From NCBI GenBank assembly GCA_002457055.1, contig NTKT01000005.1:32616-96615 (forward strand): a stretch of DNA of 64,000 nt, in the 5' to 3' direction. Positions 1 through 8,916 of the stretch are shown in pieces. The notes beneath the pieces are model-generated. The model had not been told where the DNA came from. It made no database searches and saw nothing but the letters and a program-made list of their open reading frames with translations. Position 1 is the first letter of the stretch. The number at the start of each line of letters is the position of its first letter. The position numbers were made by a program, and so were the translations under genes. The DNA is from Rhodobacteraceae bacterium MED-G08. Its GTDB lineage: Bacteria > Pseudomonadota > Alphaproteobacteria > Rhodobacterales > Rhodobacteraceae.

Positions 1-294
1 GTGATTAGCTTCCAATTCAACAAGCGGAGCGCACGAGATATGACTGAAATCCGCATAGGCTTTTTCAATAATTTCATGTAACTCATCATCTTCGAATGCG
101 TTACCCATGAAAGGTTTAGTTATTTTGAAAGCAATCTCTTGATAACGTAAGCCCTGCATAGACAAGATCTGATTCTTTGTTACTTTGGGAATATTCTCTG
201 GAACATATAACCCACCATCCAGAGCCAAGCCCGTAAGCATCGCCTCTTCAAAAGTGAGCGCGGGAGCCAATCCACGGGTCGAGATATACTTCAT
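1..294 (-). CDS. thrC: Threonine synthase, N-terminal part (cut by window edge)
   Basis: This partial gene runs off the left edge; its first 98 codons are present. The start reads MKYISTRG...ALDGGLYVPE, the characteristic N-terminus of the alphaproteobacterial threonine synthase, a PLP enzyme that converts O-phosphohomoserine to threonine in the cytoplasm. The PLP lysine lies beyond the edge. The ATG at 294 follows the SURF1 stop codon (296-298) by one base, so it is the last visible gene of the coxB-to-thrC run. This order (cox genes, SURF1, thrC) is common in Rhodobacterales. Identification rests on the N-terminus only, but the match is strong. Confidence 0.88.
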   Translation of the reverse strand, partial: MKYISTRGLAPALTFEEAMLTGLALDGGLYVPENIPKVTKNQILSMQGLRYQEIAFKITKPFMGNAFEDDELHEIIEKAYADFSHISCAPLVELEANH

Positions 295-295
295 T

Positions 296-967
296 TTATA
301 GCCTTTTTCGTCTTGTAGTCCAAACAAATAGACAGCTCATCAGAGCCCAGATTATGGCTAAAGAAAACCATGTAAATGCGTACTGCAAGTGATCATTTGG
401 AATGTGCGAAGTGTCAATAGGCATTGGAGTTATATTTTTATCTTTATGTGATGAGTCTTTAAGAATTAATAGAACAGGTTCTGTCCGTAAGAAAGATGCC
501 ATACGCTCGACGTCGCGTGCAAACCAAATATTATTTTTGAGATCAGGTATGGGAGTAAATGTGTCTACCTCATCGGGCCAATGTAAATTCCCAACCAAAG
601 AAATACCACCGGCCAAACTTACATCATAAGTATTCTCAAGCCTAACAAAGCCTTGATCTACGAGCAGCCTACGCTGGTTTGTTTGAAAAACACTGATTAT
701 ACGATAGCCGGCTCCATAGTGCTTTCTGCTAGCCAACACTCGAATGCTTTCTCCCGTATATTGACCAAGAATTTCTACGGATAAATATTTATGATCATCT
801 TCATTAGGTCTAGCCGGCAAAATAACAGGAACTTCAGTAATTTTTTGATCTATCTTTCCTAAAAGATCCGTTTTCCAATGAAGCCTATCTATCTGCCACT
901 TTCCAAGAGAGAGCAAACAAGCTGTGCCAGCAAAACCAATAAAAACTATAAACCAAACGCGTGTCAT
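296..967 (-). CDS. SURF1-family cytochrome oxidase assembly protein
   Basis: A 223-residue SURF1/Shy1-family protein. The family assists maturation of cytochrome c oxidase subunit I and has been linked to heme a delivery; it sits in the inner membrane. Visible features are an N-terminal membrane helix (about residues 4-20), the conserved GKWQIDRLHWK start, a beta-rich periplasmic middle with the RRLLVDQGFV block, and a C-terminal membrane helix (about 196-215) preceded by the family motif NDHLQYAFTW. It follows coxC by 89 bases and abuts thrC. Length and topology are normal for bacterial SURF1. Confidence 0.9.
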   Translation of the reverse strand: MTRVWFIVFIGFAGTACLLSLGKWQIDRLHWKTDLLGKIDQKITEVPVILPARPNEDDHKYLSVEILGQYTGESIRVLASRKHYGAGYRIISVFQTNQRRLLVDQGFVRLENTYDVSLAGGISLVGNLHWPDEVDTFTPIPDLKNNIWFARDVERMASFLRTEPVLLILKDSSHKDKNITPMPIDTSHIPNDHLQYAFTWFSLAIIWALMSCLFVWTTRRKRL

Positions 968-1056
968 TGGACCAGCGCTTTAAACATCAAATACATTAGT
1001 AACAAATATTGAATATGTTAACTATTAGGGCTCTTCTTGGTACATGGGCGTGAATA

Positions 1057-1857
1057 TCATCCACCCCATACATAGACAGCTGCAAACAAGAATAGCCAAA
1101 CTACGTCCACAAAATGCCAATACCAAGCCGCAGCCTCAAAACCAAGGTGGCTTTCAGGTGAAAAATGACCACGCATAGTCCTCAATAAACAAATAAATAA
1201 AAATATCGTACCTACGATCACATGAAATCCATGGAAACCAGTTGCCATGAAAAAATTAGCGCCATAAATATTTCCACTGAAACCAAAGGCTGCGTGACTA
1301 TATTCGTAGGCTTGGAAAACAGTAAAAATAGCTCCTAGCAAGATTGCAATAATCAAACCATTTTTAATGTCTTTGCGATTATTTTCATGGACTAAAGCGT
1401 GATGTGCCCAAGTTGCAGCAGCTCCAGAACATAATAAAATAAGTGTATTTATCAGAGGTAGATGCCATGGGTCAAAAGTCTCAATTCCGACGGGCGGCCA
1501 AACTCCATCAACCATCGGGGACTGCTCTGACATTGGATACATGGCGTGCTTAAAGAAGCTCCAGAACCATGCCGCAAAAAACATGACTTCAGACATAATA
1601 AAAAGAATAAAACCATAACGAAGTCCAATTAAAACTACAGGGGTGTGATCACCCTCTTTATTTTCGGTGACGGTATCTGCCCACCATCCAAACATTACAT
1701 AAATAACGCCGACGAAGCCTATTAGAAGAAGCCAAGGACCGTTATCATGGAAAAACAAAACAGCCCCAAACAGCATGACGAAGGCTGCGACTGCCCCAAT
1801 AAATGGCCACAATGATGGATTTAAAATATGATAATCGTGATTTTTTACATGTGCCAT
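1057..1857 (-). CDS. coxC: Cytochrome c oxidase subunit III
   Basis: A 266-residue subunit III of the aa3-type oxidase, with seven membrane helices. The start [20 protein letters not shown] and the blocks [32 protein letters not shown] and [18 protein letters not shown] are signature subunit III segments; the Glu of SEVMFF and the HFVDVVW motif are conserved. The subunit carries no metal and stabilises proton pumping. Its start overlaps the end of ctaG by 13 bases, implying one transcript with translational coupling. Subunit I (coxA) is not in the window. Confidence 0.97.
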   Translation of the reverse strand: MAHVKNHDYHILNPSLWPFIGAVAAFVMLFGAVLFFHDNGPWLLLIGFVGVIYVMFGWWADTVTENKEGDHTPVVLIGLRYGFILFIMSEVMFFAAWFWSFFKHAMYPMSEQSPMVDGVWPPVGIETFDPWHLPLINTLILLCSGAAATWAHHALVHENNRKDIKNGLIIAILLGAIFTVFQAYEYSHAAFGFSGNIYGANFFMATGFHGFHVIVGTIFLFICLLRTMRGHFSPESHLGFEAAAWYWHFVDVVWLFLFAAVYVWGG

Positions 1858-2456
1858 AATTGTCCCTCTTTGGCTTGGCTAGTCACTTCTGTACTCAAGT
1901 TTCTACCGCTAATTTTTGCTTCATCGACCGGCAGGTCAATTTCATAAAATGTATAAGACAATGTAATCGTTTTAGCAAACTTGGCGTCCCTATCGTTAAC
2001 CAACTCTGGATCTACGTAGAATGTCACAGGCATTTGCACCCGCTCACCCGGTTGCAGGACTTGCTCTTGAAAGCAAAAACAATCAATTTTATTAAAAAAC
2101 GAGCCAGCATCGTAGGGGGTTACGTTATAACTGGCTGAACCTGCAACAGGCCTATTTGTAGGATTGTAAGCTTCATAAAATGCGAGAGCCGTTTCACCAA
2201 TTTTAACTTTAACCTGTCGTTCCACAGGGCTGAACTCCCATGGCATATCTCGTTCCAGGGATGCATCAAACCTTACAGTTATTAACTTGTCTAAGATTAT
2301 ATCGGATTCAGAGTCTGAAACGTTAGTATAACCGCCGTAACCAGTCACTCGACAAAAGAGATCATATAGAGGCACTGATGCCCATGCCATCGCCCCCATG
2401 AATAAAACGGTACCAAAAGCGAAGAGAGCAGTCTTCTGATTTGCTTTTTTACTCAT
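1845..2456 (-). CDS. ctaG: Cytochrome c oxidase assembly protein CtaG (Cox11 type)
   Basis: A Cox11-family copper chaperone that delivers copper to the CuB site of subunit I. From the ATG at 2456 it has 203 residues: a short cytoplasmic start (MSKKANQKT), one membrane helix (about residues 8-27), the [19 protein letters not shown] motif just after it, and the periplasmic copper-binding pair in [10 protein letters not shown], followed by [17 protein letters not shown]. The frame is open upstream to 2510, but the 2456 start is preferred because it gives the family's usual N-terminus and overlaps the stop of the preceding small gene in ATGAGTAA. Confidence 0.95.
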   Translation of the reverse strand: MSKKANQKTALFAFGTVLFMGAMAWASVPLYDLFCRVTGYGGYTNVSDSESDIILDKLITVRFDASLERDMPWEFSPVERQVKVKIGETALAFYEAYNPTNRPVAGSASYNVTPYDAGSFFNKIDCFCFQEQVLQPGERVQMPVTFYVDPELVNDRDAKFAKTITLSYTFYEIDLPVDEAKISGRNLSTEVTSQAKEGQLWHM

Positions 2457-2616
2457 TACTTGCTGCTCCCACGATGGCGCCCGAAACATCGCCTTCGGTA
2501 ACTTTAACAACTGTTAACCCAAAAATCAGCGCAACGAAGGTTACAAGAATTATGCCTAGGCCAATATTTCTGCTCATGCGACGTTTATGTAGTTCATGCT
2601 CAGCTCCAAAGTTCAT
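2449..2616 (-). CDS. coxF: CoxF-like small membrane protein of the oxidase operon
   Basis: A 55-residue gene squeezed between ctaB and ctaG. The product reads [17 protein letters not shown] followed by one membrane helix (about residues 18-37, [20 protein letters not shown]). The charged HELHKRR start plus single helix is what is seen in the small CoxF-type proteins at this position in Rhodobacter and Paracoccus operons; its function is not firmly known. The start chosen makes an ATGA overlap with the ctaB stop, with GGGGG upstream; an alternative ATG lies at 2628. The stop overlaps the ctaG start. This tight packing supports real translation. Confidence 0.82.
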   Translation of the reverse strand: MNFGAEHELHKRRMSRNIGLGIILVTFVALIFGLTVVKVTEGDVSGAIVGAASNE

Positions 2617-3554
2617 AAGAACCCCCATGAAAAATTTGTACCAAGCCCCAAGTCGACGAGAATTGATCCAAATTGTAAGAAAAGGTACATTAATGAATAC
2701 CTGAAAAAATTGCGTTCTACTTTAAAATTATCTGCTTCTGCTTCAGGCTCATCTCTGACCCAAATCTTGAAGGCCATCGTGACGAAAACCGCATTTAAGA
2801 CTATTGCGGTTACGAGATATGCCCAACCGCCTATAGACGTAATTGACGTAAACAATGCAAACATTGCTAGTACGATAGTATAAAAAAATATGTGATTTCT
2901 GGTAGAACGCCGACCGTGCGTAACCGTAAGCATGGGAACGCGTGCAATTTCGTAGTCAGCACGCATAAAAAGCGCTAGAGCCCAAAAATGTGGTGGGGTC
3001 CATAGAAATATTAAAGAAAACATTAAAACGCTTTCCATCGATATTCCGGAAGTAGCAACGGCCCAACCAATCATAGGTGGAAAGGCACCAGCGGCGCCTC
3101 CAATGACAATATTCTGTGGCGTTAATCTTTTCAGCCACATTGTATAAATGACCACGTAAAAGAAAATCGTAAACAATAAAAATAATGCAGCAAACCAGTT
3201 TGCTGCTAATCCCAACATTACAACAGATATACCAGCCAATCCAAAACCAAATGCTTTTGCTTCATCGCGTGTAATTTTTCCAGAGGGAATTGGGCGATTT
3301 TTCGTACGGCGCATCAAACTGTCTAGATCGGACTCATACCACATATTTAACGCACCAGAGGCTCCGCCACCAAGCGCAATAAAGATAATGGAAACGAATA
3401 TTGTAAACGGATGCAAATCAACCGGCGCCGCAATAATCCCCACTAAAGCCGTAAAGACAACTAGTATCATCACTCTTGGTTTAAGGAGAGCAAAGTAATC
3501 GCCAATACTTGGTTCGTAATTTATTTCAGCTTTTACGAGAGTCGTATCACTCAT
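2613..3554 (-). CDS. ctaB: Protoheme IX farnesyltransferase (heme O synthase)
   Basis: A 313-residue UbiA-family prenyltransferase that converts heme b to heme o, the first step of heme a synthesis. It has about nine membrane helices. The first Asp-rich loop ([19 protein letters not shown], about residues 69-87) carries the NxxxDxxxD prenyl-diphosphate/Mg site, and the block [23 protein letters not shown] carries the second family signature. It lies between coxB and the coxF-like gene, the normal order. Length is typical. Confidence 0.97.
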   Translation of the reverse strand: MSDTTLVKAEINYEPSIGDYFALLKPRVMILVVFTALVGIIAAPVDLHPFTIFVSIIFIALGGGASGALNMWYESDLDSLMRRTKNRPIPSGKITRDEAKAFGFGLAGISVVMLGLAANWFAALFLLFTIFFYVVIYTMWLKRLTPQNIVIGGAAGAFPPMIGWAVATSGISMESVLMFSLIFLWTPPHFWALALFMRADYEIARVPMLTVTHGRRSTRNHIFFYTIVLAMFALFTSITSIGGWAYLVTAIVLNAVFVTMAFKIWVRDEPEAEADNFKVERNFFRYSLMYLFLQFGSILVDLGLGTNFSWGFL

Positions 3555-3617
3555 GATATTTTTAAAACCCAGTAAAGTTACAAATCAGACCTTCAAGATT
3601 GGTTGAGCTGCGAAAAT

Positions 3618-4496
3618 TCAATTGGCCAATGCTAACTCAATATTACTATCAATCTCTTCCAAACCAGCAAATTCTTCAATTGCACCGGATAACCAAGCTT
3701 CATAATTTTCTTGGCTTACTACTTTCACAGTAATTGGCATGTATGCGTGATCCTTCCCACAAAGCTCAGAACACTGACCAAAGTAAACGCCCTCTTTTTC
3801 AGCCTTGAACCATAACTGCCCTAATCGGCCAGGAACCGCATCTTGCTTGACACCAAAAGCTGGAATGGTCCAACTGTGAATAACGTCAGCGCCGGTAACT
3901 TGCATTACAACCACTTTGTCAACAGGAACTACGACAGCAGTATCTGTGGCCAATAAAAACTCATCTTTTGAATAGCCAGCTTCTATTAGCTCCGCCTCTA
4001 CCTCGGGTGTTAGAACTTTGCCGTCACCAATCAGCATACTATCAAACCCAAAACCATGATCTGTATACTCGTATCCCCAGTACCACTGGTAGCCTGTAAC
4101 CTTTATGTTAATATCACCATCCGGTATTACCTGTTGCTTAAAAAGCACCGGGATAGAGAATGCACCAATAAAAGCAAGAATAACTATAGGCACCACCGTC
4201 CAAGCTACTTCAACTGGCGTATTGTGCGTGAATGAGGAAGGTTCAGGATTGGCTTTACGATTAAACTTTAAAATTACGTAGCCTAACAGAAAAACTACAA
4301 AAAGACTTATGGCAGTGATAATGATTAAAAGCATACCATCTAGCCATTGAAGGTCTCGTGCTAACTCTGTAACTGCTGGCTGAAAGCCGGTACCTGATGG
4401 AGTTGGCACCCCAATTAACTCCAAGTTTTCTTGCGCGTTGGCAGAAGCTCCAAGCAGAGTGGCTGCTGCACTATATTTGATAATATTCTGTCCCAT
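3618..4496 (-). CDS. coxB: Cytochrome c oxidase subunit II
   Basis: Subunit II, which accepts electrons from cytochrome c through the CuA centre. From the ATG at 4496 it has 292 residues: a signal peptide ([21 protein letters not shown]), two membrane helices, the aromatic strip YQWYWGYEY, and the CuA ligands in [11 protein letters not shown] and [15 protein letters not shown] (two Cys, two His, Met, Glu). The open frame extends to 4553, but the extension would place residues before the signal peptide, and an AGG lies upstream of the 4496 ATG. There is no fused cytochrome c domain. It is the first gene of the minus-strand cox cluster. Confidence 0.96.
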   Translation of the reverse strand: MGQNIIKYSAAATLLGASANAQENLELIGVPTPSGTGFQPAVTELARDLQWLDGMLLIIITAISLFVVFLLGYVILKFNRKANPEPSSFTHNTPVEVAWTVVPIVILAFIGAFSIPVLFKQQVIPDGDINIKVTGYQWYWGYEYTDHGFGFDSMLIGDGKVLTPEVEAELIEAGYSKDEFLLATDTAVVVPVDKVVVMQVTGADVIHSWTIPAFGVKQDAVPGRLGQLWFKAEKEGVYFGQCSELCGKDHAYMPITVKVVSQENYEAWLSGAIEEFAGLEEIDSNIELALAN

Positions 4497-4643
4497 AATA
4501 TAACCTAAGTAAGTAATGTAGTTGGCTGTTGTCTTATTACAGTGTAAAACCATATTCTAACGGATAGTTAAAGAAGAAAACTTGCGTCAAAGAGACGCTT
4601 TCTATCATTTTGGCCAGATTTGAAAAAAAATTGGATAAAAAAA

Positions 4644-6065
4644 ATGCGAAACGAAATATTTCAGCCCTTCGAAGAGACCTTGGACGAGTCCAAAACCAAG
4701 AAATTTTTGGCTGACACACTAAAGTCCGCTGACGATGGTGAATTGTTTTTCGAAGAGAAGCGCTCCGAGTCGCTTGTGTTAGATGATCAAAGGTTGAAGT
4801 CTGCTAATCTAGATGCTGCAAAAGGTTTTGGGCTCCGCGCGGTTAAAGGTGAGACAACTGCTTATGCTCACTCAACAGATATAAGTGAAAAAGCATTAAT
4901 AAGGGCTGCAGAGACTGTTAAGCTACTAAATTCAAATGGGACCCCACAGGTTAATCAACCTCCTTCAAACTTAATAACCAAACTCTACCACGATATAGAC
5001 CCAATTATTGAAGCACCATTTTCATCAAAAGTGGATTTACTAAAGGAAATTGATGAGTATGCCCGAAACTTAGATCGACGAGTTGTTCAAGTTTCAGCAT
5101 CAATTTCAGCTTCGGTTCAAAACATATTAATTATGCGGCACGATTGTGATCTCAAACGAGATACAAGACCTTTAACAAGATTAAACATTTCTATCAGTGT
5201 TGAAGAACAAGGACGCCGCGAAACCGGTAGTGCCGGTGGCGGAGGTAGATACGCGCTTTCCCTAATCACTGCCCCAGAAATTTGGCAAGGTTTTGTTAAA
5301 GAAGCCTTGAGAGTTGCAATTTTAAATTTAAACGCAGAACCAGCTCCAGCAGGGGTTATGGATGTAGTTTTAGGACCAGGGTGGCCTGGAATTTTACTGC
5401 ATGAAGCAGTTGGTCATGGTTTAGAAGGCGACTTTAACAGGAAAAACACCAGTGCTTTTTCAAACTTAATGGGGAAACGAGTTGCAGCAAAAGGTGTTAC
5501 AGTTTTGGATGATGGTACAATCCCTGATCGAAGAGGATCTATCTCTTTTGATGATGAAGGAACTCCAAGCGCAAAAAATACCCTTATCGATGATGGGATC
5601 CTAGTGGGTTATATGCAAGACAGACAAAACGCTCGCCTAATGGGCACATCATCTACCGGAAACGGGAGAAGACAGAGTTATGCTCACCCTCCAATGCCCC
5701 GAATGACAAACACATACATGCTCAATGGCACAGAAAATGTAAACAATATGCTATCTTCATTAAAAAATGGGATATATGCCGTTGGGTTTGGCGGAGGACA
5801 GGTTGATATAACTAATGGTAAATTTGTTTTCTCATGCACTGAAGCATACAAAGTTAAAGATGGTAAAGTTGGTCCTCCGGTAAAGGGTGCAACTCTTATA
5901 GGAGATGGTGCTTCAGCTCTTAAAGAAATTCGCGCGATCGGCGATGACATGTCGTTAGATCCAGGTATGGGTTCGTGCGGAAAAGCGGGGCAATGGGTCC
6001 CTGTAGGGGTTGGTCAACCATCACTGTTGATTGGGGGCTTAACTGTCGGTGGATCGCAAACCTAG
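4644..6065 (+). CDS. tldD: Metalloprotease TldD
   Basis: TldD forms a heterodimer with TldE/PmbA; the pair is a zinc protease that degrades unfolded peptides and trims some modified peptides. With the ATG at 4644 the protein has 473 residues; a TTG at 4620 would add eight. The metal site HEAVGHGLEGDFN (HExxxH), the GSAGGGGRYAL loop and the C-terminal GGQVDITNGKFVFSC block are clear. It is divergent from coxB with about 150 bases between starts, the usual arrangement in Rhodobacterales. The partner gene pmbA is not in the window. Confidence 0.96.
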   Translation: MRNEIFQPFEETLDESKTKKFLADTLKSADDGELFFEEKRSESLVLDDQRLKSANLDAAKGFGLRAVKGETTAYAHSTDISEKALIRAAETVKLLNSNGTPQVNQPPSNLITKLYHDIDPIIEAPFSSKVDLLKEIDEYARNLDRRVVQVSASISASVQNILIMRHDCDLKRDTRPLTRLNISISVEEQGRRETGSAGGGGRYALSLITAPEIWQGFVKEALRVAILNLNAEPAPAGVMDVVLGPGWPGILLHEAVGHGLEGDFNRKNTSAFSNLMGKRVAAKGVTVLDDGTIPDRRGSISFDDEGTPSAKNTLIDDGILVGYMQDRQNARLMGTSSTGNGRRQSYAHPPMPRMTNTYMLNGTENVNNMLSSLKNGIYAVGFGGGQVDITNGKFVFSCTEAYKVKDGKVGPPVKGATLIGDGASALKEIRAIGDDMSLDPGMGSCGKAGQWVPVGVGQPSLLIGGLTVGGSQT

Positions 6066-6067
6066 AT

Positions 6068-6111
6068 AAAAAAATAATTTAAACGTGACCAACTTGGTGG
6101 ATTATTTTTTT
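6068..6111 (+). terminator. AT-rich hairpin after tldD
   Basis: An 11-base inverted repeat (AAAAAAATAAT at 6068-6078 with ATTATTTTTTT at 6101-6111) begins two bases after the tldD stop. The T-run of the right arm could serve as the release tract. The loop itself contains the small palindrome ACCAACTTGGT. The stem is almost pure A-T, so its strength is uncertain. It is the only terminator-like structure between tldD and topA. Confidence 0.5.
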
Positions 6112-6261
6112 AATTAAGGATCTATCGCTTATGGGTTTGTAGTTTTTGCAATAGGAAACCAAATATTTTTGATTAAAGTTCAGACAACGGATTGACAACA
6201 CCCAGTTAGTCAATTCATTAAACGCCGCAATTAACTGTTCGTCGAGTCGGAAGGAAACATA

Positions 6262-8760
6262 ATGCCTGTAGTTGTTGTGGAGTCCCCAGCGAAAGCGAAG
6301 ACGATCAATAAATATTTGGGAACAGATTATAGCGTATTTGCATCATATGGTCATGTAAGAGACCTACCCCCAAAAGATGGATCAGTTGACCCGAAAAACA
6401 ACTTTGAGATGTTATGGGAGGTATCTACTGATAGTAAAAAACACATCAAAGCAATATCAGATGCCTTGAAGAAAGATAACACTCTTATCCTGGCAACCGA
6501 CCCAGATCGCGAAGGCGAGGCGATAAGTTGGCATTTAGAGGAGGCACTTCGTAAAAGACGTGCAATCAATGGAAACACGCAAATTCAACGCGTCGTATTC
6601 AATGCAATCACAAAATCAGCTGTTTCAGAAGCTATGAAAGCTCCAAGAGAAATAGACTCGCCGCTTGTAGAAGCCTATCTCGCGAGGCGAGCTTTGGACT
6701 ATTTAGTAGGTTTTAATTTGAGCCCAGTGCTGTGGCGGAAATTACCTGGAGCCCGATCTGCGGGACGCGTCCAATCAGTATGCTTAAGATTAATTGTAGA
6801 AAGAGAGATGGATATTGAGGCATTTAACGCTCAAGAATACTGGAGTGTTCATGCATCTTTAAAATCCCCAAGAGGACAGGTTTTTGATGCCCGCCTCGTT
6901 AACTTAGCCGGTGATAAGTTAGAAAAATTTGATTTACATAATGAAACGCAGGCCGAATTGGCTGTTGCAGCAGTTGAAAGCCGTAACCTTCAAGTTAAGA
7001 GTGTAGAAGCAAATGCAGCAAATAGAAATCCTTATGCACCATTTATGACGTCGACCCTTCAGCAGGAGGCAAGTCGTAAATTTGGCATGGGGGCTAGGCA
7101 AGCAATGAGTGTAGCGCAACGTCTATATGAGGCAGGCCACATTACTTATATGCGAACTGATGGTATCGATATGGCACCAGAAGCCGTTATGGCAACTCGA
7201 GAAGAAATTCAAAAGCGTTACGGAAATAATTACGTCCCTAAAAGCCCACGTATGTATAAAAATAAAGCAAAAAACGCTCAAGAGGCTCATGAATGTATAC
7301 GGCCCACTGATATTTCTAAAGACGCCTCAAACGCAAAAATAAATGATGTAGATCAAAAGAAATTGTACGATCTTATTTGGAAAAGAACGATTTCCTGTCA
7401 AATGGAAGCCGCAAAACTTGAAAGAACTACAATTGATATCACCAGCGAGGACCAGCAGATTCTTCTTAGAGCTAACGGCCAAGTGGTAATTTTTGATGGG
7501 TTCTTAAAAGTATACGAGGAAGGTCGAGACGATAATGATAGCAAAGAGGATGGTAAGAGTTTGCCAAAACTCTTTCAAAATGAGCAATTGGAAAAACTAG
7601 GCGTAAACAAGGATCAACACTTCACACAGCCTCCACCTCGTTACACCGAAGCAACTCTTGTAAAAAAAATGGAAGATTTGGGCATAGGTCGACCATCCAC
7701 ATACGCCTCTATTGTAACAACAATTCAAGAACGCGAGTATGTACGTAAAGAAAAAAACCGTCTTTCGCCAGAGGATAAAGGCCGGATTGTAACAATCTTT
7801 TTATTAAACTTTTTCAAAAAATATATAGAATACGATTTTACTGCAGGTCTTGAAGAAAAACTTGACATAATCAGTGCTGGTAAACTTGAATACACAAATG
7901 TTTTAAAAGACTTTTGGCAGGACTTTTCTTCGGCGATATCAGAAACTTCAGAACTTCGTATTACTCAAGTTTTGGATGTTTTGGATGAGGCTCTATCACC
8001 GCAGCTCTATCCGTCACGAAGCGACGGATCAGACCCCCGATTATGTCCAAAATGCCAGAGCGGCAAGCTGCATCTCAAATCTTCAAAAACAGGAGGGTTT
8101 GTCGGTTGTGGCAACTATCCAGAATGTAATTTCACTAGGCCAATTTCTGGGGATAACGGCGATAATGCAGATCGTACTTTGGGCGAAGACCAAGGGGATA
8201 TTATTCAATTAAAATCTGGACGCTTTGGTCGCTACATTCAACGCGGCGAGGTCACCAGTGAAAATCCCAAACCTCAGCGAGCCAGCTTACCTAAGGGCTG
8301 GGAGGCATCAGAGATGGATCTTCATAAAGCCCTTAAATTATTAGGGTTGCCAAGGGAAATCGGGAAGCACCCCGACGATGCTGAAATTGTGGAAGCCGGT
8401 ATTGGACGGTATGGTCCATTTGTTAAGCATGGACGGCTGTATGCCAATCTCAAAGAGGTCGATGAAGTGTTTACAATCGGCATGAATCGAGCCGTCGAAG
8501 TTTTGGCACTTAAAGCAAGTAGCGGTGGGCGTAGATCAGAAGTCTCAAAACCTATTAAAGAATTAGGAGAACATCCTGATGAAGGTGGTCCAGTAAATGT
8601 TATGGATGGAAAATATGGTCCATATGTGAAGTGGGAAAAAATAAATGCAACACTTCCAAAAGACATAGAGCCAACAAGCGTGGACCTTGAAACTGCTGTG
8701 AGGTTAATTTCCGAGAAAAGTAAAAAAGGACCTACGAAAAAGAAAAAGCGAAAAAAGTAA
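6262..8760 (+). CDS. topA: DNA topoisomerase I
   Basis: An 832-residue type IA topoisomerase that relaxes negative supercoils. The Toprim domain opens with VVVVESPAKAKTINKYLG and holds the acidic triad in ATDPDREGEAISWHL; the catalytic tyrosine is Tyr296 in HITYMRTDG. Near residues 595-623 there is one four-Cys zinc ribbon (CPKC...CGNYPEC), followed by two TopA C-terminal repeats (KSGRFGRYIQ, GIGRYGPFVKHG, DGKYGPYVKW) and a lysine-rich tail ending KKKKRKK. This C-terminus is the normal alphaproteobacterial form. dprA, which often precedes topA, is absent here. Confidence 0.98.
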   Translation: MPVVVVESPAKAKTINKYLGTDYSVFASYGHVRDLPPKDGSVDPKNNFEMLWEVSTDSKKHIKAISDALKKDNTLILATDPDREGEAISWHLEEALRKRRAINGNTQIQRVVFNAITKSAVSEAMKAPREIDSPLVEAYLARRALDYLVGFNLSPVLWRKLPGARSAGRVQSVCLRLIVEREMDIEAFNAQEYWSVHASLKSPRGQVFDARLVNLAGDKLEKFDLHNETQAELAVAAVESRNLQVKSVEANAANRNPYAPFMTSTLQQEASRKFGMGARQAMSVAQRLYEAGHITYMRTDGIDMAPEAVMATREEIQKRYGNNYVPKSPRMYKNKAKNAQEAHECIRPTDISKDASNAKINDVDQKKLYDLIWKRTISCQMEAAKLERTTIDITSEDQQILLRANGQVVIFDGFLKVYEEGRDDNDSKEDGKSLPKLFQNEQLEKLGVNKDQHFTQPPPRYTEATLVKKMEDLGIGRPSTYASIVTTIQEREYVRKEKNRLSPEDKGRIVTIFLLNFFKKYIEYDFTAGLEEKLDIISAGKLEYTNVLKDFWQDFSSAISETSELRITQVLDVLDEALSPQLYPSRSDGSDPRLCPKCQSGKLHLKSSKTGGFVGCGNYPECNFTRPISGDNGDNADRTLGEDQGDIIQLKSGRFGRYIQRGEVTSENPKPQRASLPKGWEASEMDLHKALKLLGLPREIGKHPDDAEIVEAGIGRYGPFVKHGRLYANLKEVDEVFTIGMNRAVEVLALKASSGGRRSEVSKPIKELGEHPDEGGPVNVMDGKYGPYVKWEKINATLPKDIEPTSVDLETAVRLISEKSKKGPTKKKKRKK

Positions 8761-8916
8761 GTAATATCTCACTTACTCAAAAGTATGTCTGCTACTCAAT
8801 AACTCACACAGTAAAACGATTACTTATATTAGCATCTTTTGACAAAGCTGGTTTGAACTCTAGTTCGCAACAAAAGTGGATGATGACATCCTTTAGTCTA
8901 AAATAGCTAGGCCAAA

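Noticed and set aside
6192..6220. TTGACA promoter-like site before topA
   Set aside because: The -35 hexamer is good but the bases 17 downstream (TCATTA) do not make an acceptable -10.
8756..8777. AGTAAGT/ACTTACT inverted repeat at the topA stop as a terminator
   Set aside because: The stem is short, A/T-rich and has no T-run, so it is weaker than the other hairpins listed.
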